Below are positions 16,410 to 25,641 of a stretch of 64,000 nucleotides of DNA, in pieces. Position numbers and translations under genes: made by a program. The stretch is from assembly GCA_014381505.1 (NCBI GenBank), contig JACNLK010000028.1:1-64000 (forward strand), in the 5' to 3' direction. Each line of letters starts with the position of its first letter. Position 1 is the stretch's first letter. Source of the stretch: Candidatus Desulfatifera sulfidica. GTDB lineage: Bacteria > Desulfobacterota > Desulfobulbia > Desulfobulbales > Desulfocapsaceae. The notes beneath the pieces are model-generated. The model was not told where the DNA came from, did no database searches, and saw only the letters and a program-made list of their open reading frames with translations.

Positions 16410-17261
16410 GTGCATAAATCAGATAACAGTGTCTCTGTAATTATACCCACCTGGAACCGCTCTGTATATCTCGAGCGGGCCATTGGATCCGTACTGCGCC
16501 AGACCGAGCCAGCACATGAGATTCTCATTGTTGACGATGGCTCCACGGATGACACTGCTCAACTCGTACATCTGTTGGCATCCCAGGCCCATGTCCCTGT
16601 CCGCTATCTTTTTCAGGAGAACAAAGGGCCGGCTGCTGCCCGTAATCTGGGGATTAAGAACGTACGTGGCGGTCTGATCGCTTTTCTTGATTCCGATGAC
16701 CATTGGCATAAAGAAAAATTGGCCAGACAACGCTCAGCCATGAGTGCTGAACCAATGTTTGCCATCTCCCATACACGTGAGCGCTGGTTGCGACGCGGAA
16801 CACATCTGAATCAGAAGAAAAAACATATTCCCCGACACGGAGATATTTTTGATCATTGCCTGCAGCTCTGTGCTGTGGGAATGTCAACCGTCATGGTTCG
16901 ACAAAAATTGTTTGATGATGTGGGTGACTTTAATGAAAAACTGCCCTGTTGTGAGGATTATGATTTGTGGCTCAGGGTCAGTGCGCGTTATCCTTTTCTT
17001 TTGGTCGATACCCCTCTGACCGTTAAAGAAGGTGGGCGTGAAGACCAGGTTTCGGTTCAGTACCAGGTTGGAATGGATCGCTTCAGGATTCAGGCCCTGG
17101 TTGATCTCCTTGAATCAGGAGTTCTTTTGCCTCACCAGTCAGACGCAGCCCGTCGAGAATTATGCCGGAAGGCAAATGTTTATGGTCGGGGATGTTGTAA
17201 GCATGGTAAAATCCATGAAGGACAACGCTATGTTGATCTTGCTAAACAGTATGAATCATAA
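16410..17261 (+). CDS. Family 2 glycosyltransferase
   Basis: 283-residue GT-A fold glycosyltransferase, probably working on cell-surface sugars from the cytoplasmic side since no membrane segment is visible. VSVIIPTWNR opens the domain, with VDDGSTDDT at about residue 40 and the DxD-type LDSDDHW near residue 94, then CCEDYDLWLRV as the acceptor-side motif. It starts with GTG, supported by AAAGGAG six bases upstream. No sugar-biosynthesis genes lie beside it, so the acceptor cannot be named. Confidence 0.88.
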   Translation: MHKSDNSVSVIIPTWNRSVYLERAIGSVLRQTEPAHEILIVDDGSTDDTAQLVHLLASQAHVPVRYLFQENKGPAAARNLGIKNVRGGLIAFLDSDDHWHKEKLARQRSAMSAEPMFAISHTRERWLRRGTHLNQKKKHIPRHGDIFDHCLQLCAVGMSTVMVRQKLFDDVGDFNEKLPCCEDYDLWLRVSARYPFLLVDTPLTVKEGGREDQVSVQYQVGMDRFRIQALVDLLESGVLLPHQSDAARRELCRKANVYGRGCCKHGKIHEGQRYVDLAKQYES

Positions 17262-17278
17262 AAAATATAACTTGTGAA

Positions 17279-18433
17279 ATGAGCGACACATTTACAACAC
17301 CATCATCTTCCATGTCGGCTTCCTGGGCTGATCCTTCACGTTTTGTTCGTCACCTGCATGTGGAGGAGTCATGCCTTGATTTGCCGTATACACAAGAAAT
17401 TATCAGTCGTTCAAAGCTGCCCTTCAGCGTTGTTTGCGATAGAGAAGATCCTGTTGGTATATCAGGTCAGTATCCCGGCAACCTGACTGAAGGGAAACAG
17501 CATCTTCTGCTCAGCCGTAACCGTGGTCAGTTCTTCAAGCCTTGTCCCGGTACACCTGAATATCGTTGTTGCGAGTATCAGGTTCTCAATATTGGCATGA
17601 ATTGCCCCATGGATTGTGTCTATTGCATCCTCCAGGCATATCTCAATCAGCCCTGGCTTTCTTTTTTTGTCAATGTTGAAGATCTGTTTAGTGAGCTGGA
17701 TCAGGCTTTTTCGGCGGAACCTGATCGGTTTTTTCGTATTGGAACCGGAGAATTCACTGATTCCATGGCCCTTGATCGCTTGACTGGCCTGAGCGTGAAG
17801 CTGGTTAATTACATGGCCAATCAATCCAACGGGATACTTGAACTCAAGAGCAAGAGTGCGGTGATTGATAATCTCCACGGCCTTGATCATCGGGGACGCA
17901 CGGTGATGGCCTGGTCCTTGAATGCCACATCAATCATGCGCCACGAAGAGCTTCGTTCGGCCAGTCTGGATGAGCGCCTGACTGCTGCCCGACAATGCGC
18001 CGACTGGGGGTATAAACTGGCCTTTCATTTTGACCCCATAATTGATCATCCCGGTTGGCGTGAAGGCTACAAAGAGACTATAGATCGTCTTTTTGATATG
18101 GTCCCGGCCGATCAAATAGCCTGGATTTCACTTGGTGGTCTGCGATATCTCCCAGCACTCAAGTCAATTGGAACCTCACGTTTTCCAGGTTCAACAATTT
18201 TTTATCAGGAATTTGTGGAGGGGTTGGATAACAAGCCTCGTTATTTTCGGCAGCGGCGAGTTGAGCTTTACCAGCATATTCATGAGCTTCTCAAAAAGAG
18301 GACCCATGATCGCACCTGTATCTATTTTTGCATGGAGAGTGATGAGGTCTGGCAGTCGGTGATGGGGTTCATTCCTGAAGAGAGAGGTGGAATTCCTGCT
18401 CTGCTTGACGCTAGTGTTCAGGGGGGCTGGTGA
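17279..18433 (+). CDS. Spore photoproduct lyase-like radical SAM protein
   Basis: 384 residues with the radical SAM cluster motif C109PMDC113VYC116 and the surrounding blocks of the SPL family (ELKSKS, AWSLN, GYKLAFHFDPI). Spore photoproduct lyase repairs UV thymine dimers in spores, but this genome context is not a spore-former. The cysteine that completes the H-atom transfer in the Bacillus enzyme, 44 residues after the cluster, is absent: residues 117 to about 240 hold no cysteine and the region reads RIGTGEFTDS. It is therefore probably a DNA-repair-like relative with a different reaction. It lies 17 bases after the glycosyltransferase. Confidence 0.82.
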   Translation: MSDTFTTPSSSMSASWADPSRFVRHLHVEESCLDLPYTQEIISRSKLPFSVVCDREDPVGISGQYPGNLTEGKQHLLLSRNRGQFFKPCPGTPEYRCCEYQVLNIGMNCPMDCVYCILQAYLNQPWLSFFVNVEDLFSELDQAFSAEPDRFFRIGTGEFTDSMALDRLTGLSVKLVNYMANQSNGILELKSKSAVIDNLHGLDHRGRTVMAWSLNATSIMRHEELRSASLDERLTAARQCADWGYKLAFHFDPIIDHPGWREGYKETIDRLFDMVPADQIAWISLGGLRYLPALKSIGTSRFPGSTIFYQEFVEGLDNKPRYFRQRRVELYQHIHELLKKRTHDRTCIYFCMESDEVWQSVMGFIPEERGGIPALLDASVQGGW

Positions 18434-18503
18434 TTTTCTGCTGGTAATGGGTATGTGGTCTGTGGTACTACATAAGAGGGTTTGAGGGGTGGCGATTCTG
18501 TTT

Positions 18504-18531
18504 TTGCTTTTCGCCTAACTTGCTATATTAT
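18504..18531 (+). promoter_or_regulatory. Putative promoter of ssb
   Basis: TTGCTT (18504-18509), a 16-base spacer and TATTAT (18526-18531), 27 bases before the ssb ATG. By-eye prediction. Confidence 0.4.
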
Positions 18532-18558
18532 AACGATAAAAAGTGTAGGAGAGACATT

Positions 18559-18990
18559 ATGCTGAATAAGGCAATTCTGATTGGGAATCTTGGTGCCGAT
18601 CCTGAAATTCGCTACACCCAGAGCGGTGCACCTGTTGCGACCTTCAATGTGGCGACCACAGAGCGTTGGAAGGGGAAGGATGGGGAGATGCAGGAATCAA
18701 CGGAATGGCACCGAATCGTTGCCTGGCAGAAATTAGCAGAAATCTGCGGTGAGTATCTGCATAAGGGGAGCAAGGTTTATATCGAGGGTAAAATTCAGAC
18801 CAGAAAATGGCAGGATCAGAGTGGAAATGAGAAGTATACCACCGAGATTGTCGCCCGTGAAATGAAGATGCTCAGCCCGCGTGGAACCAGTGGCGGGGAT
18901 AACTTTGGTGGAGGCGGTGGCGGTAATCAGTTTCCCCAGGAACCGCCATCGGGAATGATGGGTGGTACCGGTGATGACGTCCCGTTCTGA
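18559..18990 (+). CDS. ssb: Single-stranded DNA-binding protein
   Basis: 143-residue SSB covering single-stranded DNA in replication, repair and recombination. The OB-fold spans residues 1-105 ([46 protein letters not shown]), then a glycine-rich linker and the acidic partner-binding tip DDVPF. An in-frame ATG at 18520 would add 13 unlikely residues; TAGGAGAG before 18559 decides the start. Confidence 0.97.
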   Translation: MLNKAILIGNLGADPEIRYTQSGAPVATFNVATTERWKGKDGEMQESTEWHRIVAWQKLAEICGEYLHKGSKVYIEGKIQTRKWQDQSGNEKYTTEIVAREMKMLSPRGTSGGDNFGGGGGGNQFPQEPPSGMMGGTGDDVPF

Positions 18991-19013
18991 TCTTTCCGGT
19001 AATTTTTGGTTTT

Positions 19014-19048
19014 AAAAGGGGAGTCCTGTTCAGGGCGCCCCTTTTTTT
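19014..19048 (+). terminator. Intrinsic terminator of ssb
   Basis: GGGGAGTCC and GGGCGCCCC form a stem (one mismatch, one G-U) with loop TGTTCA, flanked by AAAA and a run of seven Ts. Confidence 0.8.
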
Positions 19049-19069
19049 GTGTAGACGCATCGCCCCTAC

Positions 19070-19098
19070 TTGACGAAGTGACCGAGGATTCCTATTTT
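19070..19098 (+). promoter_or_regulatory. Putative promoter of the J-domain gene
   Basis: TTGACG (19070-19075), exactly 17 bases, TATTTT (19093-19098). It would give a leader of about 200 bases before the ATG at 19307. Confidence 0.4.
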
Positions 19099-19306
19099 GA
19101 AACTGAATTGTACAGGTTAAACGTCTGTGAGCGTGAACAGGCACCAGAAGATTCCGGTTACTCCTGATTTTTCTTGAAACTATGTTTGGGTTGCAGTCAG
19201 TGATGCAAACCAAATTGAAGTTAACAACTTTAAGGTACTGTTACCAGTTGTTGAGAGCGTGGAATCCCATCAGTATTTTCTCGCATAGGCATATAAATAG
19301 GACATC

Positions 19307-20254
19307 ATGGAATATTACGAAACATTAGGCTTGAGCAAGGGTGCAAGTCCAACCGAAATAAAAAAAGCCTACCGCAAGCTTGCCCTTCGATATCATCCTG
19401 ATAAAAATCCGGATGATAAGGCCGCTGAGGAAAAGTTTAAGAAGATCAGCGAGGCATATGCGGTGCTCTCGGACCCTGATAAAAAGAAGCAGTACGACAC
19501 TTATGGTTCCACTGAATTTCATCAACGTTACTCTCAGGAAGATATCTTTCGTAACTTTGATTTAAATGACATTCTTCGTCAGTTTGGATTTGGCGGTGGA
19601 GGGATGGGGGGGCAGACCTCTTTTCATCGGACCATGGGAGGGGGAGGTGCTCAGGGGTTTCAGAATATCTTCACCCAGGCACAAGGAGGGATGGGAGGGA
19701 GTTGTGGTTCCGGTTCCTGTGGTAGGCCACCCAAAGGTCAGGATATGACCTATCAGCTGGCCGTGACCCTGGAAGAGGTGTTGCTGGGTGCTGAGAAAAA
19801 TATCAGCCTGCGTAAAAACGGTCATGCCCAGAATGTCACTGTGAAGGTGCCCAAGGGGATTGAGGCTGGAAAAAGACTCCGACTCAAGGGTAAAGGAGGG
19901 GCTTCACCTCACGGTGGTCCGGCAGGGGATCTTTATCTGAAGATTGATGTTCAGTCTCACTCGGGATTCGTCCGTGAAGATGACAATCTGGTTACCGAGA
20001 AGCAAATTTCTTTCAGTGATGCCTGTCTTGGTACAAAAGTCGAGGTTCAGACCCTTGAGAAAAAAAAATTTATGGTTCGTGTACCAGCCGGAATCCAGCC
20101 TGATGCCCGCCTTCGCTTGAAAGGATATGGTTTACCCAGCGGGCCTGTTGGCAGCAGAGGTGACCTGTATGTCAAGATTATGATACAGGTTCCAGCCAAA
20201 CTCAGCCCTGAACAGGAAAAACTTATTCAAGAATTTCAGGAAGCTGGCCTGTAA
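19307..20254 (+). CDS. DnaJ/CbpA-like co-chaperone (type II J-domain protein)
   Basis: 315-residue Hsp40 that stimulates DnaK. The J-domain is residues 1-70 with YHPDKN (the HPD motif), followed by a Gly/Phe-rich region ([10 protein letters not shown]) and two C-terminal substrate-binding beta domains (from [22 protein letters not shown]). The four-repeat zinc finger of DnaJ is missing; only a short CGSGSCG remains, which places it in the CbpA/DnaJ2 class. No dnaK or grpE is adjacent. Confidence 0.92.
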   Translation: MEYYETLGLSKGASPTEIKKAYRKLALRYHPDKNPDDKAAEEKFKKISEAYAVLSDPDKKKQYDTYGSTEFHQRYSQEDIFRNFDLNDILRQFGFGGGGMGGQTSFHRTMGGGGAQGFQNIFTQAQGGMGGSCGSGSCGRPPKGQDMTYQLAVTLEEVLLGAEKNISLRKNGHAQNVTVKVPKGIEAGKRLRLKGKGGASPHGGPAGDLYLKIDVQSHSGFVREDDNLVTEKQISFSDACLGTKVEVQTLEKKKFMVRVPAGIQPDARLRLKGYGLPSGPVGSRGDLYVKIMIQVPAKLSPEQEKLIQEFQEAGL

Positions 20255-20285
20255 CCTTCTGAAAATAATTGTGGCTGCATACATC

Positions 20286-20325
20286 AAAACGGGGCCGAAA
20301 GATTTTAATCTTTCGGCCCCGTTTT
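20286..20325. terminator. Bidirectional terminator between the J-domain gene and leuD
   Basis: Perfect palindrome with a 19-bp stem (AAAACGGGGCCGAAAGATT and its complement) around a TT centre. The A-rich and T-rich ends let it terminate transcription from both sides, fitting the convergent genes. Confidence 0.9.
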
Positions 20326-20342
20326 CGTTATAGGGTCGATGG

Positions 20343-20879
20343 CTAGTAGTGCAGATCGGCGTAGGCCAGCCAGCCACCCGCCGCAACGAGTTCGCGGTCG
20401 TAGGGATTGAGATCAAAGGTACAGGTGAGGGGGGCTTGAGCGGCATTGTCGGAGGTGGCAGTCAGTTTGCCTGCTGCAATATCGACACTGACGGTCAGAT
20501 TCCCCTGCATTTTGAACAGGCTGTCGATCTCCTGTGGCGCAAGTTCAACAGCCAGGATTCCGCAATTGAACATGTTCTGGCGAAAGATTCGGGCGAAGCT
20601 CTCACCAATAACGACGTTGATGTTGTTGACTTCAAAGACCCATACTGCATGTTCGCGGGATGAACCACAGCCAAAGTTTGCTCTGGTGATGACAACTTTC
20701 GCCGCCTGAACTGCAGGGGCATTATTATCAAAAGGGTGACCATCCAGAAGCAGGTCCTCAAGCATGTGGGATTTGAGGGCCATTTTACTGTTCTCTGTCA
20801 GGTACTTGGCCGGGATAATCTCATCGGTATTTATATCACTTCTGTCCAGCATGATGGCTGGGCCGCCGAAAGTCTTCAT
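20343..20879 (-). CDS. leuD: 3-isopropylmalate dehydratase small subunit
   Basis: Swivel-domain subunit of isopropylmalate isomerase, working with LeuC in leucine synthesis and, with citramalate from CimA, probably in isoleucine synthesis. 178 residues. DRSDINTDEIIPAKYL near residue 12 and the loop NFGCGSSREHAVW near residue 70 are diagnostic. It begins 12 bases after the leuC stop on the same strand. Confidence 0.94.
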   Translation of the reverse strand: MKTFGGPAIMLDRSDINTDEIIPAKYLTENSKMALKSHMLEDLLLDGHPFDNNAPAVQAAKVVITRANFGCGSSREHAVWVFEVNNINVVIGESFARIFRQNMFNCGILAVELAPQEIDSLFKMQGNLTVSVDIAAGKLTATSDNAAQAPLTCTFDLNPYDRELVAAGGWLAYADLHY

Positions 20880-20891
20880 ATGATGTACTCC

Positions 20892-22181
20892 TTATGCTGC
20901 CAGAAATGGACGGGGATCGCTGATGGTACCGGTAACTGCCGCAGCAGCGGCGGTATAGGGGCTCATCAGGTGGACCATGCCACCTTTGCCCATGCGGCCG
21001 TTAAAGTTTCGATTGGTGGTTGAGGCGCAGACCTCGTTCTCGGCCAGAACACCCGAGCTCATGCCAAGGCAGGCGCCGCAAGTGGGATTGAGAACACAAA
21101 ATCCGGCATCCATAAAAATTTTGATGATCCCTTCATCGAGCGCCAGTGAGTAGATGGCCGGAGTGGCAGGTGTGACAATTCCACGTACGCCCGGGGCCAG
21201 GGTACGATCTTTGAGGATCTCAGCTGCAGCGCGCAGATCTTCGATGCGACCGTTGGTGCAGGAACCGATATAAATTTGATCAACAGGTGTCCCTGACAGG
21301 TCGTTCACGTCTTTGACCTGGTCCGGTTTGAAACCGAATGTGACCTGAGGAGGAAGATCTGTAACATCAAGGACCAGAGTGCTGCTGTACTCGGCGTCAG
21401 CGTCAGAATGCCATTTTGCATAATCCTCAACAGCAGCTTCAATTGTGGCGTAATCATCTTGAATAAAGGGCCAGAGGTATTCGGCCGTGACGCGATCCGG
21501 GAGGCAGAGTCCGCTGGTGGCACCGGCCTCTACGGCCATGTTGCACAGGGTCATACGTGAGGCCATGCTCATGCCGTCCACAACTGGGCCTGTGAACTCG
21601 ATCACCTGATCTGTGGCGCCGTTGACTGTGAGTTCCTTGATGACCTTGAGAATGACGTCCTTGGCAGTAACGCCGGCGGCAAGGGTGCCGTTGATTTCAA
21701 CCTTAAGGGACTTTGGTGTGCGGAAGGTACAGACACCCTTGAGGATGCCAACTTCAAGGTCAGTGGTTCCAACACCTGCGGCAAAGGCTCCAAAGGCTCC
21801 ATGGGTACAGGTGTGTGAATCACCCATGATGACCGTGTATCCCGGGCGAATAAATCCTTTTTCCGGGAAGAGGGCGTGACAGACACCATTGGCGCCAACA
21901 TCAAAGAAGTCTTTAATGGCGTGCCGTTTTGCCCAGTCACGCATGATTTTGCCCTGCATGGCCGTTTTTGAGTCTTTGGCCGGGGTTACGTGATCGATGA
22001 CCGCTTTGATTTTGGTGGTGTCAAAAACACGATCCATTCCTTTTTCCATCAGGTCCATGATGGCGATGGGTGTTGTGATCTCGTGACACATAACCACATC
22101 CAGGTCCAGGACCATGTTGCCCGGGGCAGGTGTGTCCCGGAGATGGGCGTCAAATATTTTTTCGGCGATGGTTTTTCCCAT
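20892..22181 (-). CDS. leuC: 3-isopropylmalate dehydratase large subunit
   Basis: Aconitase-family [4Fe-4S] enzyme isomerising 2- to 3-isopropylmalate. 429 residues, the shorter class typical of anaerobes and archaea. The cluster cysteines are visible in IGSCTNGR and NPTCGACLG; IMGDSHTCTHGAFGAFA is the substrate-site block. It forms an operon with leuD. No leuA or leuB in the window; cimA lies 28 kb away. Confidence 0.95.
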   Translation of the reverse strand: MGKTIAEKIFDAHLRDTPAPGNMVLDLDVVMCHEITTPIAIMDLMEKGMDRVFDTTKIKAVIDHVTPAKDSKTAMQGKIMRDWAKRHAIKDFFDVGANGVCHALFPEKGFIRPGYTVIMGDSHTCTHGAFGAFAAGVGTTDLEVGILKGVCTFRTPKSLKVEINGTLAAGVTAKDVILKVIKELTVNGATDQVIEFTGPVVDGMSMASRMTLCNMAVEAGATSGLCLPDRVTAEYLWPFIQDDYATIEAAVEDYAKWHSDADAEYSSTLVLDVTDLPPQVTFGFKPDQVKDVNDLSGTPVDQIYIGSCTNGRIEDLRAAAEILKDRTLAPGVRGIVTPATPAIYSLALDEGIIKIFMDAGFCVLNPTCGACLGMSSGVLAENEVCASTTNRNFNGRMGKGGMVHLMSPYTAAAAAVTGTISDPRPFLAA

Positions 22182-22649
22182 GGCTGATACTCCTTGCAGT
22201 CAATGGCGGATAAATTCTGATACGTGGGTGAACAACGGCTGACATCTTAGTCCAAAAAGTGTACTGTTGCCAGAAGTTAATCGATTATTATCCTCCAAAA
22301 AGTCAGGATGTTCTGGCACAATGTCTGTTTCATTTAATGATGGTGTGGTTTTGAGGGAGAAAGTTGCTCATTTGAGTTCAATGCTAACTCTCCTGTATTT
22401 CCTCCATGCATCTATCTGATGGCTACCTTGAAAAATTGTCTTTTCACCCAAGATCCACGTCGCACTCAAAATTTTATCCTCGGAATATCGACTAGATGCC
22501 TGCGGTAAGATTTTTCGCGCGCCTTGGATCTTGAGCGAAAATCCTAATTTTTCAAAGTACCCTGATGAGAAAAAGTATTTTATCAAATTGCCTGCGATAA
22601 ATTTGCGCTGCTCTTTCCATTCTTCATCTGCTTATCAGGGGTAACGACC
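22182..22649. other. 468-bp intergenic region between leuC and the YejA-like gene
   Basis: Divergent region whose centre is the second copy of the palindromic repeat (22426-22557). An open frame on the minus strand at 22368-22586 is a by-product of that repeat. I searched for a T-box or leucine leader ahead of leuC and saw none. Confidence 0.5.
22426..22557 (-). repeat. Dispersed ~131-bp imperfect palindrome, copy 2
   Basis: Reverse-oriented relative of 4957-5087. Its two arms (about 22426-22475 and 22508-22557) pair over about 50 bases; both share TTGAAAAATT, TTTTC and CAAGATCCA in the same order. Arms are better conserved than in copy 1, so this copy may be younger. The central 30 bases hold GATATTCCGAGG when read on the minus strand. 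Confidence 0.75.
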
Positions 22650-24461
22650 ATGTTTCTGCGCCTTTTCTTGTTATTATTTGTCAGTTTTGTTTCTTTGCCG
22701 GTCGCCGAGGTCTTTGCTGCCCATGGTGTATCCATCGATGGTCAACTCAAATATCCCGCCGACTTTGAACGTTTTGATTATACATCCTCCGCTGCTCAAA
22801 GAGGTGGGAGCCTGGTTCTTCATGATCTTGGCAGCTTTGATAAGATGAACCCGTTTACTCTCAAGGGGACGGCACCTTTTGGCCTCGATCGTTTAGTTTT
22901 TGAAACACTGGCCGTTTCCAGTCTTGATGAGCCTTTTGCGGCATACGGATTAATTGCCAAAGACATCGCAGTTGCCGCAGATCACCTTTCGGTGACTTTT
23001 ACCCTGGATGAGCGGGCTCGTTTCAGTGATGGGAGTCCGGTCACGGTCGAGGATGTCAAATTTTCCATTGAGACATTAAAGAGTGACCAGGTCCATCCGT
23101 TTTACCCCTATTATTATCAGGATATCAGTGAAGCCGAGATTCTTGATAAGCAGAGAATTCGTTTCAATTTTGCTCGTGCCAATCGTGAACTGCACATGAT
23201 AGCAGCCCAGATCCCTGTTTTGTCCCAGGTCTTTTATGAGAAGCACGGCTTTGCCCCTGCTTCTGGATCCGAGGTCATGGCTCCACCTCTGGGTTCAGGT
23301 CCATACGTTGTCGATACAGTGAAGCAGGGGAAATCGATTACATACAGGCGAAATCCCGATTATTGGGCAAAGGATCATCCGACACGGATTGGTCAGTTCA
23401 ATTTTGACCGACTGACTGTCAATTATTACAAAGATCAAATTGTATCCGTTGAGGCCTTCAAGGCTCGTGAGTTTGATTTTATGCTGGTTAATATTGCCAA
23501 ACAATGGGCCCGTGACATGCAGGGTGACAAGTTTAGCAATGGTTCAATAGTAAAGGAGGTCTTTCCTCACCACAACAATGCCGGCATACAGGGATTTCTC
23601 ATGAACACAAGACGTCCCAACTTTGAAGACCGGCGTGTTCGCCAGGCGTTAGGATTGGCCATGGACTTTGAATGGACCAACAACGCTCTTTTTTTTAATC
23701 AGTACCGTCGCAGCCATTCTTATTTCAGCAATTCACCATTGGCGGCCTCAGGGCTTCCTGTGGGTCTGGAACTGGATTATCTCGAGCCTTTTCGCTCGAG
23801 TTTACCTGCCGAGGTCTTTTCAACTCCACCCACATCGCCTGAAACCAAAGGACGAGGTGGCCTGCGTACGAATCTCCGTCAGGCCAAACAGCTCCTGGAA
23901 GATGCAGGGTGGCAGGTTCAGGACGGAGTCTTGCGAAACGATCAGGGTGAGTCTTTTCAGTTTGAAATCCTTTTGGTCTCTCCCTCTTTTGAGCGGGTCA
24001 TGGCGCCCTATGTCAAAAATCTGGAGAAACTGGGGATTCGGGCAGACTATCGGACCATTGATCCGGCCCTGTACGCTGACCGTTTGCAACATTTCGATTT
24101 TGATATGATTGTTCAGGTTTATGGTCAATCTCAATCACCCGGTAATGAGCAGCGTAATTACTGGCATTCTGAATCAGCTGCCACCAAGGGATCTCGTAAC
24201 CTTGCCGGCATCAATAACCCGGCAGTTGATGCCATGGTTGAACGGATTATTTACGCCAAAACCCAGGAAGAACTGACCGCTGCCTGTCGAGCACTGGATC
24301 GGGTACTCTGGTATGGCTATTATCTTGTGCCAAACTGGTTCATGGATGGCCATCGCATTGCCTATCACAATCTCTTTGCCCGCCCTGAACAGCTCCCCCT
24401 TTATTATGATTCTTATCAGCTCCTGATGACCTGGTGGTGGCGTGAGGCCAAAGGCGACTAG
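22650..24461 (+). CDS. YejA-type extracellular solute-binding protein (family 5)
   Basis: 603-residue periplasmic binding protein of the oligopeptide/nickel (SBP_bac_5) family, closest in style to YejA. A signal peptide (residues 1-24, ending EVFAAHG) precedes the domain; GSFDKMNPFTLKG, SDGSPVTVEDVKFSIE and GSGPYVVD are family blocks. The usual permease and ATPase genes (yejBEF) are absent on either side, so it is an orphan here and may work with a transporter encoded elsewhere. Confidence 0.88.
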   Translation: MFLRLFLLLFVSFVSLPVAEVFAAHGVSIDGQLKYPADFERFDYTSSAAQRGGSLVLHDLGSFDKMNPFTLKGTAPFGLDRLVFETLAVSSLDEPFAAYGLIAKDIAVAADHLSVTFTLDERARFSDGSPVTVEDVKFSIETLKSDQVHPFYPYYYQDISEAEILDKQRIRFNFARANRELHMIAAQIPVLSQVFYEKHGFAPASGSEVMAPPLGSGPYVVDTVKQGKSITYRRNPDYWAKDHPTRIGQFNFDRLTVNYYKDQIVSVEAFKAREFDFMLVNIAKQWARDMQGDKFSNGSIVKEVFPHHNNAGIQGFLMNTRRPNFEDRRVRQALGLAMDFEWTNNALFFNQYRRSHSYFSNSPLAASGLPVGLELDYLEPFRSSLPAEVFSTPPTSPETKGRGGLRTNLRQAKQLLEDAGWQVQDGVLRNDQGESFQFEILLVSPSFERVMAPYVKNLEKLGIRADYRTIDPALYADRLQHFDFDMIVQVYGQSQSPGNEQRNYWHSESAATKGSRNLAGINNPAVDAMVERIIYAKTQEELTAACRALDRVLWYGYYLVPNWFMDGHRIAYHNLFARPEQLPLYYDSYQLLMTWWWREAKGD

Positions 24462-24791
24462 GCGCGATTCACCTTGTCATGGTGACTCCTCGCCATTTTA
24501 TTGACCGTCATCCCGGCAGGCTGTAAGCCGGGATCCAGTAACGTGAATAGGCCTAATTCCTGGATTCCGGCTTACAGCCTGCCCGAATGACGAATATTGA
24601 CACCGCCCCACACATATACACCCGCAGCAACGGAGGGCCTGTCTGGGCAAAAAATAGAGAGTGCAAGTTTCTAACCAGACAACAATGGAACGATGCAGTT
24701 AATATTGACGAACATTCTGCTTTATGATTTACTAAAAATAGTCATTTGATATTTTTTCAGTTGTTGAACGTGTTGATTTTGTAGGGAAAAT
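24462..24791. other. 330-bp intergenic region between two binding-protein genes
   Basis: Contains the near-perfect inverted repeat at 24506-24592, described separately. A weak promoter candidate (TTGACG at 24705, 17 bases, TTTACT) and TAGGGA before the next ATG are the only other signals. Confidence 0.45.
24506..24592. repeat. Inverted repeat with CGTCAT...ATGACG ends (REP/MITE-like)
   Basis: Two 33-base arms, 24506-24538 and 24560-24592, complementary at 30 positions, around a 21-base spacer. The ends CGTCAT / ATGACG and the inner GGCAGGCTGTAAGCCGG match a widespread bacterial intergenic palindrome style. It probably folds as a long hairpin after the YejA-like gene and may also act as a terminator. 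Confidence 0.8.
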
Positions 24792-25640
24792 ATGATGCGT
24801 GTTTTGTCACTACTCCTTTCTGTCACCTTGTGGATCGCTCTGTCGTTTGACGGGAGTTGGGCCCAAACACAGACACATCCCTGTGAGCCCACTGATCTGC
24901 TGATCTGCGGTACAGGTGACTCGCAACGGCTCTTTCGTCGGCTCGCCGAGGCCTTTGAGCATATCCATCCTGAAATCCAGATTAATGTCCCCATGTCCAT
25001 CGGTTCCAGCGGTGGCATCAAGGCCGTGGCGGCTGGTAAATGCGATTTTGGCCGCGTGGCACGGCCATTGAATGATAAAGAAAAACGATATGGTCTCTAT
25101 TATCTGGCCATTGCCCAGGCACCAGTGGTCTTTGTGGCCAACGAAAGTGTTGAGGGAATCACCGATCTCAGCGAAGAAGAGGTTGTCGGCATTTACTCCG
25201 GCACCATAACCGACTGGCAGAAACTGGGGGGGACGGCCGGCAAGATCTACGTTGCGAACCGGGAAAAGGGGGATGCCTCCCGGAGTGTAATTGAAGAAAA
25301 AGTACCAGCTTTCAATGAGATTGAATCCTTTGCGGGAAAGATCATCTACACCACCCCTGAGACCATTGCAATCATAGTCAAACACGAGGGGACCGTTGGG
25401 TATACCAATTTGACCCAGATTGAGCATCACGAAGGACTTAAGGTCTTTACTTTTGCCGATGTCGCCCCTACAACAGATCATATCCAGGCTGGCCGTTACC
25501 CTCTGCTAATCCCTCTTGGTCTGGTCTGGAGTGAAGGACTTGGTTCTGCCGGCAGGGAGTTCCTGAAATTCCTCTCTTCTCCTGAGGCCCGCGAGGTGAT
25601 GTTTGAACACGGTACTGTACCCATCAGTAACGGATCCTGA
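24792..25640 (+). CDS. PstS-like periplasmic phosphate-type binding protein
   Basis: 282 residues with a signal peptide (about residues 1-25, cut near GSWAQT). The mature part is a PstS/PBP-like domain: MSIGSSGGIKAVAAGKCDFG, the TDWQKLGG block and GTVGYTNL. No pstC, pstA or pstB follow. Instead the stop codon is one base before the ATG of a membrane diguanylate cyclase, so this protein is more likely a ligand sensor for that cyclase than a transporter part. That role is inference from gene order. The ligand may be phosphate or another oxyanion. Confidence 0.85.
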   Translation: MMRVLSLLLSVTLWIALSFDGSWAQTQTHPCEPTDLLICGTGDSQRLFRRLAEAFEHIHPEIQINVPMSIGSSGGIKAVAAGKCDFGRVARPLNDKEKRYGLYYLAIAQAPVVFVANESVEGITDLSEEEVVGIYSGTITDWQKLGGTAGKIYVANREKGDASRSVIEEKVPAFNEIESFAGKIIYTTPETIAIIVKHEGTVGYTNLTQIEHHEGLKVFTFADVAPTTDHIQAGRYPLLIPLGLVWSEGLGSAGREFLKFLSSPEAREVMFEHGTVPISNGS

Positions 25641-25641
25641 T

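Larger units (their letters stand above)
18991..19306. other. 316-bp intergenic region between ssb and the J-domain protein
   Basis: Holds the ssb terminator (19014-19048) and a well-spaced sigma-70-like promoter (19070-19098), described separately. The remaining 200 bases form an unassigned leader for the J-domain gene; no CIRCE-type inverted repeat was seen. Confidence 0.5.

Noticed and set aside
22182-22425. T-box or leucine attenuator ahead of leuC
   Set aside because: No T-box consensus, no leucine-codon leader peptide and no terminator/antiterminator pair was seen.
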